DNA from: Lachnospiraceae bacterium UBA1066
Lineage (GTDB): Bacteria > Bacillota > Clostridia > Lachnospirales > Lachnospiraceae
Direction of reading: 5' to 3'
Length of the DNA stretch: 21,615 bases
Assembly (NCBI GenBank): GCA_002316215.1
Contig: DCDB01000309.1
Span: 1 to 21,615, forward strand
Position 1 is the first letter of the stretch; every line of letters begins with the position of its first letter. The position numbers and the translations under genes are program-made. Shown piece after piece: positions 13,987 through 19,994 of this stretch. Below the pieces are notes generated by a model that saw only the letters and a list, made by a program, of their open reading frames with translations, was not told the origin of the DNA and did not search any database.

Positions 13987-14288
13987 TGAAAGCGAAACAA
14001 TCATTAACGCACAGCGAATCAAAAACGATTGCCTTCAGGGTAAGCCCACAGGACTACACTGAAATCACCATGCGGATCGAGATCTCTGGAATGGTGAAAC
14101 AGGATTATCTTCTGGCAAAGGCACTGGATAAGGAAATCACCGTTTATCCGAATTGCCGCGTTCAGAAATATCTTGAAAAGTATCTCACGGAAGTTCTTGA
14201 GGAACTGAAACGGCTCAAAAGCGTTACAGCGGACGAGCCGTGCCTACATAAACTGGAAGAGCTGATCGAGGTTATTTCCAAACTATAA
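13986..14288 (+). CDS. Small RHH/MobC-like protein downstream of the integrase
   Basis: A 100-residue protein whose start overlaps the integrase stop by one base (TGATG), so translation is coupled. The N-terminus IAFRVSPQDYTEITMRIEIS followed by GMVKQDYLLAKAL looks like a ribbon-helix-helix DNA-binding domain of MobC type. The rest is helical. It may be a recombination directionality or relaxosome helper. Function is not established. Confidence 0.7.
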   Translation: MKAKQSLTHSESKTIAFRVSPQDYTEITMRIEISGMVKQDYLLAKALDKEITVYPNCRVQKYLEKYLTEVLEELKRLKSVTADEPCLHKLEELIEVISKL

Positions 14289-14292
14289 AGTA

Positions 14293-14340
14293 AGCCCAGC
14301 CGATTTCGTAATGATTTCAGCTGGGCTCTTTTTTTGTTTT
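14293..14340 (+). terminator. Terminator of the integrase operon
   Basis: AGCCCAGC (14293-14300) pairs with GCTGGGCT (14320-14327) and is followed by CTTTTTTTGTTTT. Confidence 0.9.
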
Positions 14341-14341
14341 A

Positions 14342-14360
14342 GCGTACCAAAAGCGTACCA
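14342..14360 (+). repeat. Arm-type integrase site pair GCGTACCA (element B right end)
   Basis: GCGTACCA occurs at 14342-14349 and 14353-14360, an 11-bp period. It lies between the integrase operon terminator and the core. A second pair with a different sequence (GGGGTC) follows directly, so the right end carries two types of site, perhaps for integrase and an accessory factor. Confidence 0.6.
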
Positions 14361-14367
14361 CGTTTTT

Positions 14368-14385
14368 CGGGGTCAAATGGGGGTC
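14368..14385 (+). repeat. Arm-type integrase site pair GGGGTC (element B right end)
   Basis: GGGGTC occurs at 14369-14374 and 14380-14385, again 11 bp apart. The surrounding 17 bp match 1833-1849 at the left end except for one base. Confidence 0.65.
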
Positions 14386-14395
14386 AGCACTTTGA

Positions 14396-14418
14396 AAAAT
14401 CCCTTATTTACTGGGGTT
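14396..14418 (-). terminator. Weak terminator for guaA supplied by the element
   Basis: Read on the minus strand just after guaA: AACCCC, a 9-base loop region, GGGATTTTT. The stem is about six or seven pairs with one G-T, and a T run follows. Insertion at the guaA 3' end removes the native terminator, and this hairpin could replace it. Confidence 0.4.
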
Positions 14419-14431
14419 TCCGCACGTTCCA

Positions 14432-14449
14432 ATTATTCCCACTCAATGG
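14432..14449. other. guaA-proximal attachment core
   Basis: These bases are the last codons of guaA (…Thr-Ile-Glu-Trp-Glu-stop, read on the minus strand) plus one base. Insertion left the guaA reading frame intact, as is usual for integrases that target the conserved 3' end of guaA. The first nine bases are identical to 1731-1739. Confidence 0.8.
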
Positions 14450-15965
14450 TGGCAGGGGGCTTGGAGGTAATGTCATAAACAACCCGGTTTACATTATCAA
14501 CTTCATTGACTATCCTGGTTGATACCTTCTCCAAAACTTCGTAGGGTATTCTTGCCCAATCGGAAGTCATACCGTCTGTTGAAGTTACAGCCCTTAAAGC
14601 AATGGTGTGAGAATAGGTCCTTTCGTCTCCCATGACACCTACGCTTCTTATGTTTGGAAGGGCAGCAAAGTACTGCCATATTTTGTTTTGCAGCCCTGCC
14701 TTTTTTATTTCATCCCTGAAAATATAGTCTGCTTCTCTTATTATTTTTAGTTTTTCTTCGGTAACCTCTCCCAAACACCTGATTGCCAGACCCGGTCCGG
14801 GGAATGGCTGTCTTTCAACCACCTCTTCCGGAAGTCCCAATTCCCTTCCTACCTGTCTGACTTCGTCCTTAAACAACTGGCGGAGTGGTTCCAAAAGTTC
14901 AAAATCAACATCATCGGGAAGGCCTCCCACATTGTGGTGGCTTTTGATTACCGAAGCGGTAGATGTTCCGCTTTCTATAACATCAGGATAAATCGTTCCT
15001 TGTACCAGGTAATCAATATGGCCGAATTTTTTCTTAAGCTTTTGTTTTTCTTCTTCAAAGACCCTTATGAACTCTTCGCCGATTATCTTCCTTTTCTTTT
15101 CAGGCTCTGTCACACCTTTCAGTTTGCCCAAAAACCTTTCCTGAGCATTTACACGGATTAAGTTCATATTAAACTTTTCTTTAAATACCCTTTCAACCTG
15201 GTCTCCTTCATTCTTCCTAAGGAGGCCGTGGTCAACAAATACACATATTAGGTTAGGACCAAGAGCTTTGTGAACCAAAACTGCCGCAACGGATGAATCA
15301 ACCCCTCCGGACAAGGCACAAAGAGCTTTTTTATCCCCGGCTTCTTTTTTGATTTTTTCTACTGAGTCTTTAATATAATCTTCTATATACCAGTTTTTCT
15401 TTACCTGGCATACGTTAAATAAAAAATTGCTTATTATTTCTCTTCCCTTTTCGGTATGCTCCACTTCAGGATGGAACTGAACCGCATAAATCTTCTTTTC
15501 TTCGTTCCTCATGGCACAAACAGGGCATGAGTCCGAACTTGCAGTTATTTCAAAACTCTCCGGAGCTCTTTCTATAAAATCCGTATGACTCATCCAGCAA
15601 AGGGAATTTTGATCTATGCCTTTAAACAGCTCATCATGGGTATGTATATTGAGCTTTGCCCTTCCATATTCCCTGAAATCAGCTTTTCTTACTTTACCTC
15701 CGAATTCTTGAGCTATGAACTGGCCTCCGTAACATATGCCCAATACAGGAACTCCCAAATTAAATATTTCTCTGTCTATTTTGGGCGCATTTTCAGCATA
15801 AACACTCGCAGGCCCTCCTGATAGAATAATTCCTTCGGGAGCCTTTTCCCTTATTTGTTCAAGAGTATATGTATAGGGGATTATCTCACAATAAACCTTA
15901 GCCTCTCTTACCCTTCTTGCGATAAGTTGGCTGTACTGGGCACCAAAATCTATTATTAATATCAT
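14433..15965 (-). CDS. guaA: GMP synthase (glutamine-hydrolysing)
   Basis: Converts XMP, ATP and glutamine to GMP, the last step of guanine nucleotide synthesis in the cytoplasm. Residue numbers count from the first of two adjacent ATGs (15968). The class I glutamine amidotransferase domain has Cys79 in GICYGGQF and His166/Glu168 in FHPEVEH. The ATP pyrophosphatase P-loop is SGGVDSS (220-226). The C-terminal dimerisation domain ends with the normal PPATIEWE, so insertion has not changed the protein. AGGAG is 3 bases from the first ATG and 6 from the second, so the second (15965) is preferred. Full length at about 510 residues. It follows gcvH by about 32 bp and is probably co-transcribed. Confidence 0.97.
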   Translation of the reverse strand: MILIIDFGAQYSQLIARRVREAKVYCEIIPYTYTLEQIREKAPEGIILSGGPASVYAENAPKIDREIFNLGVPVLGICYGGQFIAQEFGGKVRKADFREYGRAKLNIHTHDELFKGIDQNSLCWMSHTDFIERAPESFEITASSDSCPVCAMRNEEKKIYAVQFHPEVEHTEKGREIISNFLFNVCQVKKNWYIEDYIKDSVEKIKKEAGDKKALCALSGGVDSSVAAVLVHKALGPNLICVFVDHGLLRKNEGDQVERVFKEKFNMNLIRVNAQERFLGKLKGVTEPEKKRKIIGEEFIRVFEEEKQKLKKKFGHIDYLVQGTIYPDVIESGTSTASVIKSHHNVGGLPDDVDFELLEPLRQLFKDEVRQVGRELGLPEEVVERQPFPGPGLAIRCLGEVTEEKLKIIREADYIFRDEIKKAGLQNKIWQYFAALPNIRSVGVMGDERTYSHTIALRAVTSTDGMTSDWARIPYEVLEKVSTRIVNEVDNVNRVVYDITSKPPATIEWE

Positions 15966-16000
15966 CATTTTCTCCTATTTATCCTATAAGGCTATCTGCT

Positions 16001-16375
16001 TTATTCACAGAACTCTTTATATTCTTCAGCCGTCAACAGGTTGTCTACTTCAGTGGGCAAACTCATGTCTATGGCTACAATCCAGGCATCGTATGCCGAT
16101 TCATTAATCAGGGTAGGATTATCCACCAACTCTTCATTGACTTCTATTACCGTTCCTGACACAGGAGCATAAACATCCGATGCTGCCTTAACCGATTCAA
16201 GTACTACAAACTGGTCTCCTGCTTCAACAATGGTTCCCACCTCAGGCAATTCCACGTAAACAATATCTCCCAACTTATCCTGCGCATAGTCCGTGATGCC
16301 GACATATGCCTTGTTCTCTTCAACTCTCACCCATTCGTGAGATTCGACATATCTGAGTTCATCCTGTAATTTCAT
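16001..16375 (-). CDS. gcvH: Glycine cleavage system H protein
   Basis: A 124-residue lipoyl carrier protein. The lipoylated lysine is Lys63 in VLESVKAASDVYAP. The N-terminus YVESHEWVR and C-terminal AEEYKEFCE are typical. It shuttles the aminomethyl group between glycine decarboxylase (P), T and L proteins, whose genes are not in the window. In some bacteria stand-alone H proteins serve other lipoyl roles. GGAGG is 5 bases from the ATG. A consensus promoter lies about 125 bp upstream, and guaA is directly downstream. Confidence 0.96.
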   Translation of the reverse strand: MKLQDELRYVESHEWVRVEENKAYVGITDYAQDKLGDIVYVELPEVGTIVEAGDQFVVLESVKAASDVYAPVSGTVIEVNEELVDNPTLINESAYDAWIVAIDMSLPTEVDNLLTAEEYKEFCE

Positions 16376-16431
16376 AACTTCCTCCGTGTATTATTTGTGA
16401 TTGAAGGTAAGGGGCCACTCTCTTATTATTA

Positions 16432-16452
16432 AAGACAGAGAATATCTGTCTT
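16432..16452 (-). promoter_or_regulatory. Hairpin in the gcvH leader
   Basis: AAGACAG (16432-16438) and CTGTCTT (16446-16452) form a 7-bp stem with a 7-base loop in the leader transcribed from the promoter at 16501-16529. The leader, about 120 nt, is too short for a tandem glycine riboswitch and I see no such core. An operator or mRNA-stabilising stem is possible. Confidence 0.4.
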
Positions 16453-16500
16453 AGTATTTTATAGTTTATTAATTTATATCTATCCCTTTTAACAGTCATT

Positions 16501-16529
16501 ATTATAAGACCATTGATTGCCTCTGTCAA
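16501..16529 (-). promoter_or_regulatory. Consensus promoter for gcvH-guaA
   Basis: On the minus strand TTGACA (16529-16524), 17-bp spacer, TATAAT (16506-16501). Both hexamers are perfect, predicting strong constitutive transcription with a leader of about 120 nt. Confidence 0.85.
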
Positions 16530-16570
16530 CATCTATATTGTCGCCATAATATTAATATGTTGAATTCTAA

Positions 16571-16600
16571 GAAAACGGCCATTTTGAATGACCGTTTTCA
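16571..16600 (-). terminator. Terminator after the Asn/Lys-rich gene
   Basis: GAAAACGG (16571-16578) pairs with CCGTTTTC (16593-16600), extended by CATT/AATG across one mismatch. It lies 10 bp after the stop of the low-complexity gene and separates it from the gcvH promoter. The U tract is short. Confidence 0.65.
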
Positions 16601-16609
16601 AATAACTCA

Positions 16610-16957
16610 CTATTTAAAACTGTTCTGATTGTTTTGATTATTCTTGTTCTTGTTGTTCTTGCCGTTGTTTTTGTTGCTCAGGTTATTTTGCTTGTTTTCA
16701 TTTTTATTTTCAAACTTGTTGTTCTCGTTTCGATTGTCAAGTTTGTTCTGGTTCTTGTTTTCAAATTTGTTGTTTTCGTTCTTGTTTCTGCCGTTATTCT
16801 CGTTGTTCATCTGCTTCATCTGCTCCTTTAAATTCTGTTGACTGTCTAACTTTACACTATCTTCCCAATTTAACAACTTCTCGTCTTTTTTACCGAAATT
16901 AAATCTTTTTATTTCCATCATCCCTTCATATACATGTATTTGAAGATGTTTAGACAT
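16610..16957 (-). CDS. Asn/Lys-rich low-complexity protein
   Basis: A 115-residue protein. The first 45 residues are ordinary (MEIKRFNFGKKDEKLLNWED). From about residue 50 to the end it is almost only Asn, Lys, Glu and Gln, with a repeated NNKFENKN unit (around 63 and 80). No signal peptide or membrane helix is visible. Start is uncertain: ATG at 16957, or ATGs at 16921 and 16918 after AAGGG, which would begin with MEIKRF. Opposite-strand frames here are only V/L-rich shadows of the repeat. It could be a surface, spore-coat or nucleic-acid-associated protein. I cannot assign one. Confidence 0.6.
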   Translation of the reverse strand: MSKHLQIHVYEGMMEIKRFNFGKKDEKLLNWEDSVKLDSQQNLKEQMKQMNNENNGRNKNENNKFENKNQNKLDNRNENNKFENKNENKQNNLSNKNNGKNNKNKNNQNNQNSFK

Positions 16958-17076
16958 CTACAAGTATATTATTAACACTAATATTTTTATTATTATTCCA
17001 ATAAATTACATTTAACAAACAAATTTGCAAGTATACATTTTTTTACAAGCAGGATTTTACCTATATATCCGCTATA

Positions 17077-18015
17077 TCAAAATAAACCAATGCTTTTTAA
17101 GGTAAATACAAACAAAAAAATACTGAAGGGACTGACTATGGTTGTAATGAATACTATTTGGCCTGCCAATTCATAGTTGCAATTATACTGCTTGGCCATG
17201 GCATAGCTTGATACGGAGGTTGAAGGTGCCATCATGCTAAAGAGAGCACACAATTCCGCTCCCCTGTATCCGAAGGCTACTGAAATCAAGACTGTAAGAG
17301 CAGGAATAATAAACAACTTTCCGGCACAAACCATGACCAGGTACTTAATATTCTTCCATATATTGTTGATTTTTATTTCTCCTCCAAGGGCTATCAAGGC
17401 CATAGGGGTTGCTGTTTTTGCAATATCTTCAATTGATTTGCCCAGGGCTGAAGGAAGTTCTATATTGAAAAATATTGCTATGAATCCTAAAAACGACGCT
17501 ACTATCAAGGGATTCAAAAGTATGCTGACAAGAGTCTCCCTGTAGTTATGCCTGTTGTCGGTAAACAGGTCCAATATTATGACGGCAGAAAAATTATATA
17601 GGGGAATTATTATTGCTATAAGGCTTGTGGCAACAGCTGCACCTTCCTCACCGAAAATGTTCGTGCAAAGGGGCAATCCTAATATTACAAAATTGCTTCT
17701 GTACAAGCCTTGAATCAAAACTCCCCTGTTTTTTATGTCTTTTTCATATTTGGGTACTATAATAAATAAAATGCCGATGGTTCCCAAAACCAGCAGTACG
17801 GCAAATAAGGTATAGGATAAATTTATCCTTTCCCATACCTTGCCGGTGTAAATATTATTGAATTGAAGGATGGGAAGCAGGACCCTAAATATGAAGCTGT
17901 TGAATTTTTTTATAAAATCCTCATCAAATACTTTCATTTGTCGAAGAAATATTCCTGAAAATATGAGGATCACCAGGGGCAAAACAACATTTAAAGAAAA
18001 TATAAAATTATCCAT
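17077..18015 (-). CDS. AEC-family transporter
   Basis: A 312-residue integral membrane protein of the auxin efflux carrier (AEC) family, with about ten membrane helices in two halves. The N-terminal VLPLVILIFSGIFLRQMKV and the conserved ALGGEIKINN and SMMAPSTSVSSYAMAKQY segments are typical. Bacterial members transport small organic anions such as malate or malonate. The substrate cannot be told here. AAAGGAA precedes the ATG. It begins 25 bp after the M42 peptidase stop and is probably in the same operon, which would suit uptake or export of a peptide-derived acid (weak inference). Confidence 0.9.
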   Translation of the reverse strand: MDNFIFSLNVVLPLVILIFSGIFLRQMKVFDEDFIKKFNSFIFRVLLPILQFNNIYTGKVWERINLSYTLFAVLLVLGTIGILFIIVPKYEKDIKNRGVLIQGLYRSNFVILGLPLCTNIFGEEGAAVATSLIAIIIPLYNFSAVIILDLFTDNRHNYRETLVSILLNPLIVASFLGFIAIFFNIELPSALGKSIEDIAKTATPMALIALGGEIKINNIWKNIKYLVMVCAGKLFIIPALTVLISVAFGYRGAELCALFSMMAPSTSVSSYAMAKQYNCNYELAGQIVFITTIVSPFSIFLFVFTLKSIGLF

Positions 18016-18040
18016 GATTGATTCCTTTCTTAGGTTGGAA

Positions 18041-19078
18041 TTATTCTGTCAAATATACATAAATCAGCTTAATGGTATTTTCTATGCCGTCTATATGGGT
18101 CCTCTCCATGCCATGGGAAGCATGAACCCCGGGACCTATCAGGCCGCCCCTGATATCATTGCCTCCCTTTAATGATGCCGACACGTCTGAGTTATACATA
18201 GGATATATGTCAACAGCATGTCCTATATTGTTTTCCTTTGCCAGCATTATCAATTTTGAAGTGATATCATAGTCGTAGGGACCTGAGCTGTCCTTGGCGC
18301 ATATGGAAACGTCCTGTTCGGTACATGACAAATCCAGTCCCACACATCCCATATCAATGGCAAGCAGCTCGTCAATATCCTCCGGAATGCTGGAACACCC
18401 GTGACCTGTTTCTTCGTATGTGGACAGAATTATTTTAACCTTGTTCCTGGGCTTTGTCTTTAACCTGCTGAATAGCTCCATCAGGCTCAAAGCACAGGCA
18501 GTTCCCGCCTTATCATCCAAATACCTGGATTTGATGAATCCTGCAGGTGTTATGGTAAATTTGGGTTCGACGGAAATAAAATCTCCCGGCCCGATACTCA
18601 GGGCTTGTACATCTTCTTTGGTCTTTACAAGTTCATCCAGCCTGACCATCATGTTTTCTTCGATTCTTTCCTTTTCTTTGGCATCCTTGTAAACATGGGC
18701 GGATGGTGAAATCGACAGAATGGTTCCCGTATAGATTTTGCCCTCTCTTGTGTGAATCTTGCAGTATTCCCCGTCAAGGCTGGGATAAAGATTCCCCCCG
18801 ATTGAAGTTATCTTTAGAGTCCCATCCGCATTAATTGACCTGACCATGGCACCCAGGGTGTCCACATGTACCGCAATGCCCACACAGTAATCCTTGTCCT
18901 GTCCTTCTATTTCGATTATACCGTTCCCTTTTTTATTTTTTTCAAATTTATAACCGAATTCTTCAGCAGTTTTTTCTATGTATGTCATAACATTGCCGCA
19001 GAATCCGCTAGGGCTGGGTATATTTATTATTTCTTCAAGCAGTTTAAGAGTATACTCTCTGTTTATTTTTATATTCAT
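18041..19078 (-). CDS. M42-family aminopeptidase
   Basis: A 345-residue dinuclear-metal peptidase of the M42 (glutamyl aminopeptidase/endoglucanase M) family. Visible ligands and catalytic residues are His71 and Asp73 in AVHVDT, Asp188 in YLDDKAG, Glu222 and Glu223 in YEETGHG, Asp242 in IDMG, and His328 in MERTHID. All are present and the length is normal. Such enzymes are cytoplasmic dodecamers that trim peptides. GGGAGC lies 8 bases before the ATG. It has its own promoter candidate at 19109-19137 and is followed by the AEC gene. Confidence 0.95.
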   Translation of the reverse strand: MNIKINREYTLKLLEEIINIPSPSGFCGNVMTYIEKTAEEFGYKFEKNKKGNGIIEIEGQDKDYCVGIAVHVDTLGAMVRSINADGTLKITSIGGNLYPSLDGEYCKIHTREGKIYTGTILSISPSAHVYKDAKEKERIEENMMVRLDELVKTKEDVQALSIGPGDFISVEPKFTITPAGFIKSRYLDDKAGTACALSLMELFSRLKTKPRNKVKIILSTYEETGHGCSSIPEDIDELLAIDMGCVGLDLSCTEQDVSICAKDSSGPYDYDITSKLIMLAKENNIGHAVDIYPMYNSDVSASLKGGNDIRGGLIGPGVHASHGMERTHIDGIENTIKLIYVYLTE

Positions 19079-19108
19079 GTTTTCAAGCTCCCGTTGAAAT
19101 CTTTTCTT

Positions 19109-19137
19109 ATTATACTACCAAAAGCACCCGTAAACAA
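19109..19137 (-). promoter_or_regulatory. Promoter candidate for the M42-AEC operon
   Basis: On the minus strand TTGTTT (19137-19132), 17-bp spacer, TATAAT (19114-19109). The -10 is perfect and the -35 matches only TTG. The start codon is about 30 bp downstream. Confidence 0.55.
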
Positions 19138-19155
19138 TAGTTTTAAGGAAATGCT

Positions 19156-19182
19156 AAAGCTTCCTTTGCAGGAAGCTTTTTT
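19156..19182. terminator. Hairpin between the M42 and small hydrophobic genes
   Basis: AAAGCTTCC (19156-19164) pairs with GGAAGCTTT (19171-19179) around TTTGCA. The longer T run is on the plus strand, although both flanking genes are on the minus strand. On that strand it follows the small gene ending at 19228 and probably terminates it with a short U tract. Confidence 0.55.
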
Positions 19183-19227
19183 AATGTACTGTCGAATTGG
19201 CGGACCCGGTGTGGTACTGCACCACAA

Positions 19228-19437
19228 TTAGCAGCGGTCACCTATTCCGCCTACCCTGTCACAGCTGCAGAACAGTATTACCAACAAGAGGAAGAAGAAC
19301 AAGAGGCTGTCGTTGTCGCCAAAGCCGCCGATTCCTCCTACCAAACCATCGTCTCCGCAGAAACATGCAAGAACTACCAAGAGCAAGAAGAAGAATAACA
19401 AGCTGTCACCGCTGTCTCCCAATATATTGTTAAACAT
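19228..19437 (-). CDS. Small hydrophobic protein with an internal duplication
   Basis: A 69-residue protein. AGGAGG lies 5 bases before the ATG, so it is very likely translated. It consists of two copies of DSLLFFFLLLVxLxCxC (starting near residues 11 and 43), separated by a Gly/Asp-rich turn. I recall similar small proteins in Tissierella- and Clostridium-like genomes annotated as chorion-class high-cysteine proteins. Spore-associated or membrane location is plausible but unproven. Confidence 0.7.
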   Translation of the reverse strand: MFNNILGDSGDSLLFFFLLLVVLACFCGDDGLVGGIGGFGDNDSLLFFFLLLVILFCSCDRVGGIGDRC

Positions 19438-19499
19438 AAAAACCTCCTACTAATAATTTTAATAATATATTATTCCTGTGACTCTTATTTGTTACTTTC

Positions 19500-19853
19500 T
19501 TAGCCTTCATTTAATGATTTTAGATAAAAAATTATTTTATCTATAAAGCTGTCCTTGGTCTTGCAATATGGGCAGTCATACCAACAGTCATGTTTATCTT
19601 TATATTTATAGCAGCCGTCCTTGACCTTACAATGGGGGCAGTCATACCGGCAGTCAAGCTTATTTTTATATTTATCGCAGCTGCATCTGTCGTTTTGAAT
19701 CCTGTCCACCATGTCCAACAAGCATTGTTCTGAATGCTTTTCTTCATCCCTGCAAAGCCTGTTTAAAATATATATTAACTCCATTATGTCATACATTCTG
19801 CTTATTATATCCCTGTCGCATTTCCTTCTGTCCACCTTCATCACTCCATTCAT
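19500..19853 (-). CDS. Cysteine-rich repeat protein
   Basis: A 117-residue protein with a helical N-terminal half (about residues 15-55). Two 22-residue repeats follow, of pattern C-x-KYK-x-K-x-DC-x-YDCP-x-CK-x-KD (about residues 59-80 and 81-102), each with four regularly spaced cysteines. The repeat is also visible in the DNA. Start is uncertain: ATG at 19853 has no ribosome binding site, whereas ATG at 19841 has GGAG 2-3 bases upstream. Spore-coat-like or metal-binding roles are possible. I do not recognise the family. Confidence 0.65.
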   Translation of the reverse strand: MNGVMKVDRRKCDRDIISRMYDIMELIYILNRLCRDEEKHSEQCLLDMVDRIQNDRCSCDKYKNKLDCRYDCPHCKVKDGCYKYKDKHDCWYDCPYCKTKDSFIDKIIFYLKSLNEG

Positions 19854-19896
19854 CTTAGTATATGATTTTTTTTTGGGCCTGCTATTATTAAATCAT

Positions 19897-19924
19897 TTGA
19901 TTTTACCGAGTTTTATTGTATAAT
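19897..19924 (+). promoter_or_regulatory. Promoter of the GerMN gene
   Basis: TTGATT (19897-19902), 16-bp spacer, TATAAT (19919-19924), about 70 bp upstream of the start at 19995. No gene lies between 19854 and 19994. Confidence 0.6.
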
Positions 19925-19994
19925 GTCCTTAACCGGTTAAATTTTGTCCTTGCTATTACTTAGCTTATAAATAAGCATATTAAGAGGTAATTGT

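Larger units (their letters stand above)
1731..14440. mobile_element. Integrative mobilizable element B at the 3' end of guaA
   Basis: The region is bounded by guaA-like cores at 1731-1748 and 14432-14449. It carries its own tyrosine integrase, excisionase-like HTH genes, MobC, relaxase, an oriT-like structured region, a RepA-like ATPase, ParB and TnpV. Both ends carry the same pair of GGGGTC repeats in the same orientation (1833/1844 and 14369/14380). There are no VirB4, VirD4 or other type IV secretion genes, so it is mobilizable rather than self-conjugative. The backbone (about 6000-14300) is visibly more GC-rich than the host genes at 14433-21353. The leftmost third is an AT-richer cargo operon. 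Confidence 0.85.

Noticed and set aside
1731..14440. A self-transmissible conjugative element
   Set aside because: No VirB4, VirD4 coupling protein or other type IV secretion gene is present, so only mobilisation is supported.
16376..16500. Glycine riboswitch in the gcvH leader
   Set aside because: The leader is only about 120 nt, and no tandem aptamer core or conserved junction sequences are visible.
16634..16841. Plus-strand hydrophobic frames rich in V, L and F
   Set aside because: They are the complement of the Asn/Lys codon repeats in the real gene. Low complexity only.
19197..19433. Plus-strand Arg-rich frame of 78 codons
   Set aside because: Complement of the duplicated hydrophobic gene, which has a clear AGGAGG. 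No start signal of its own.
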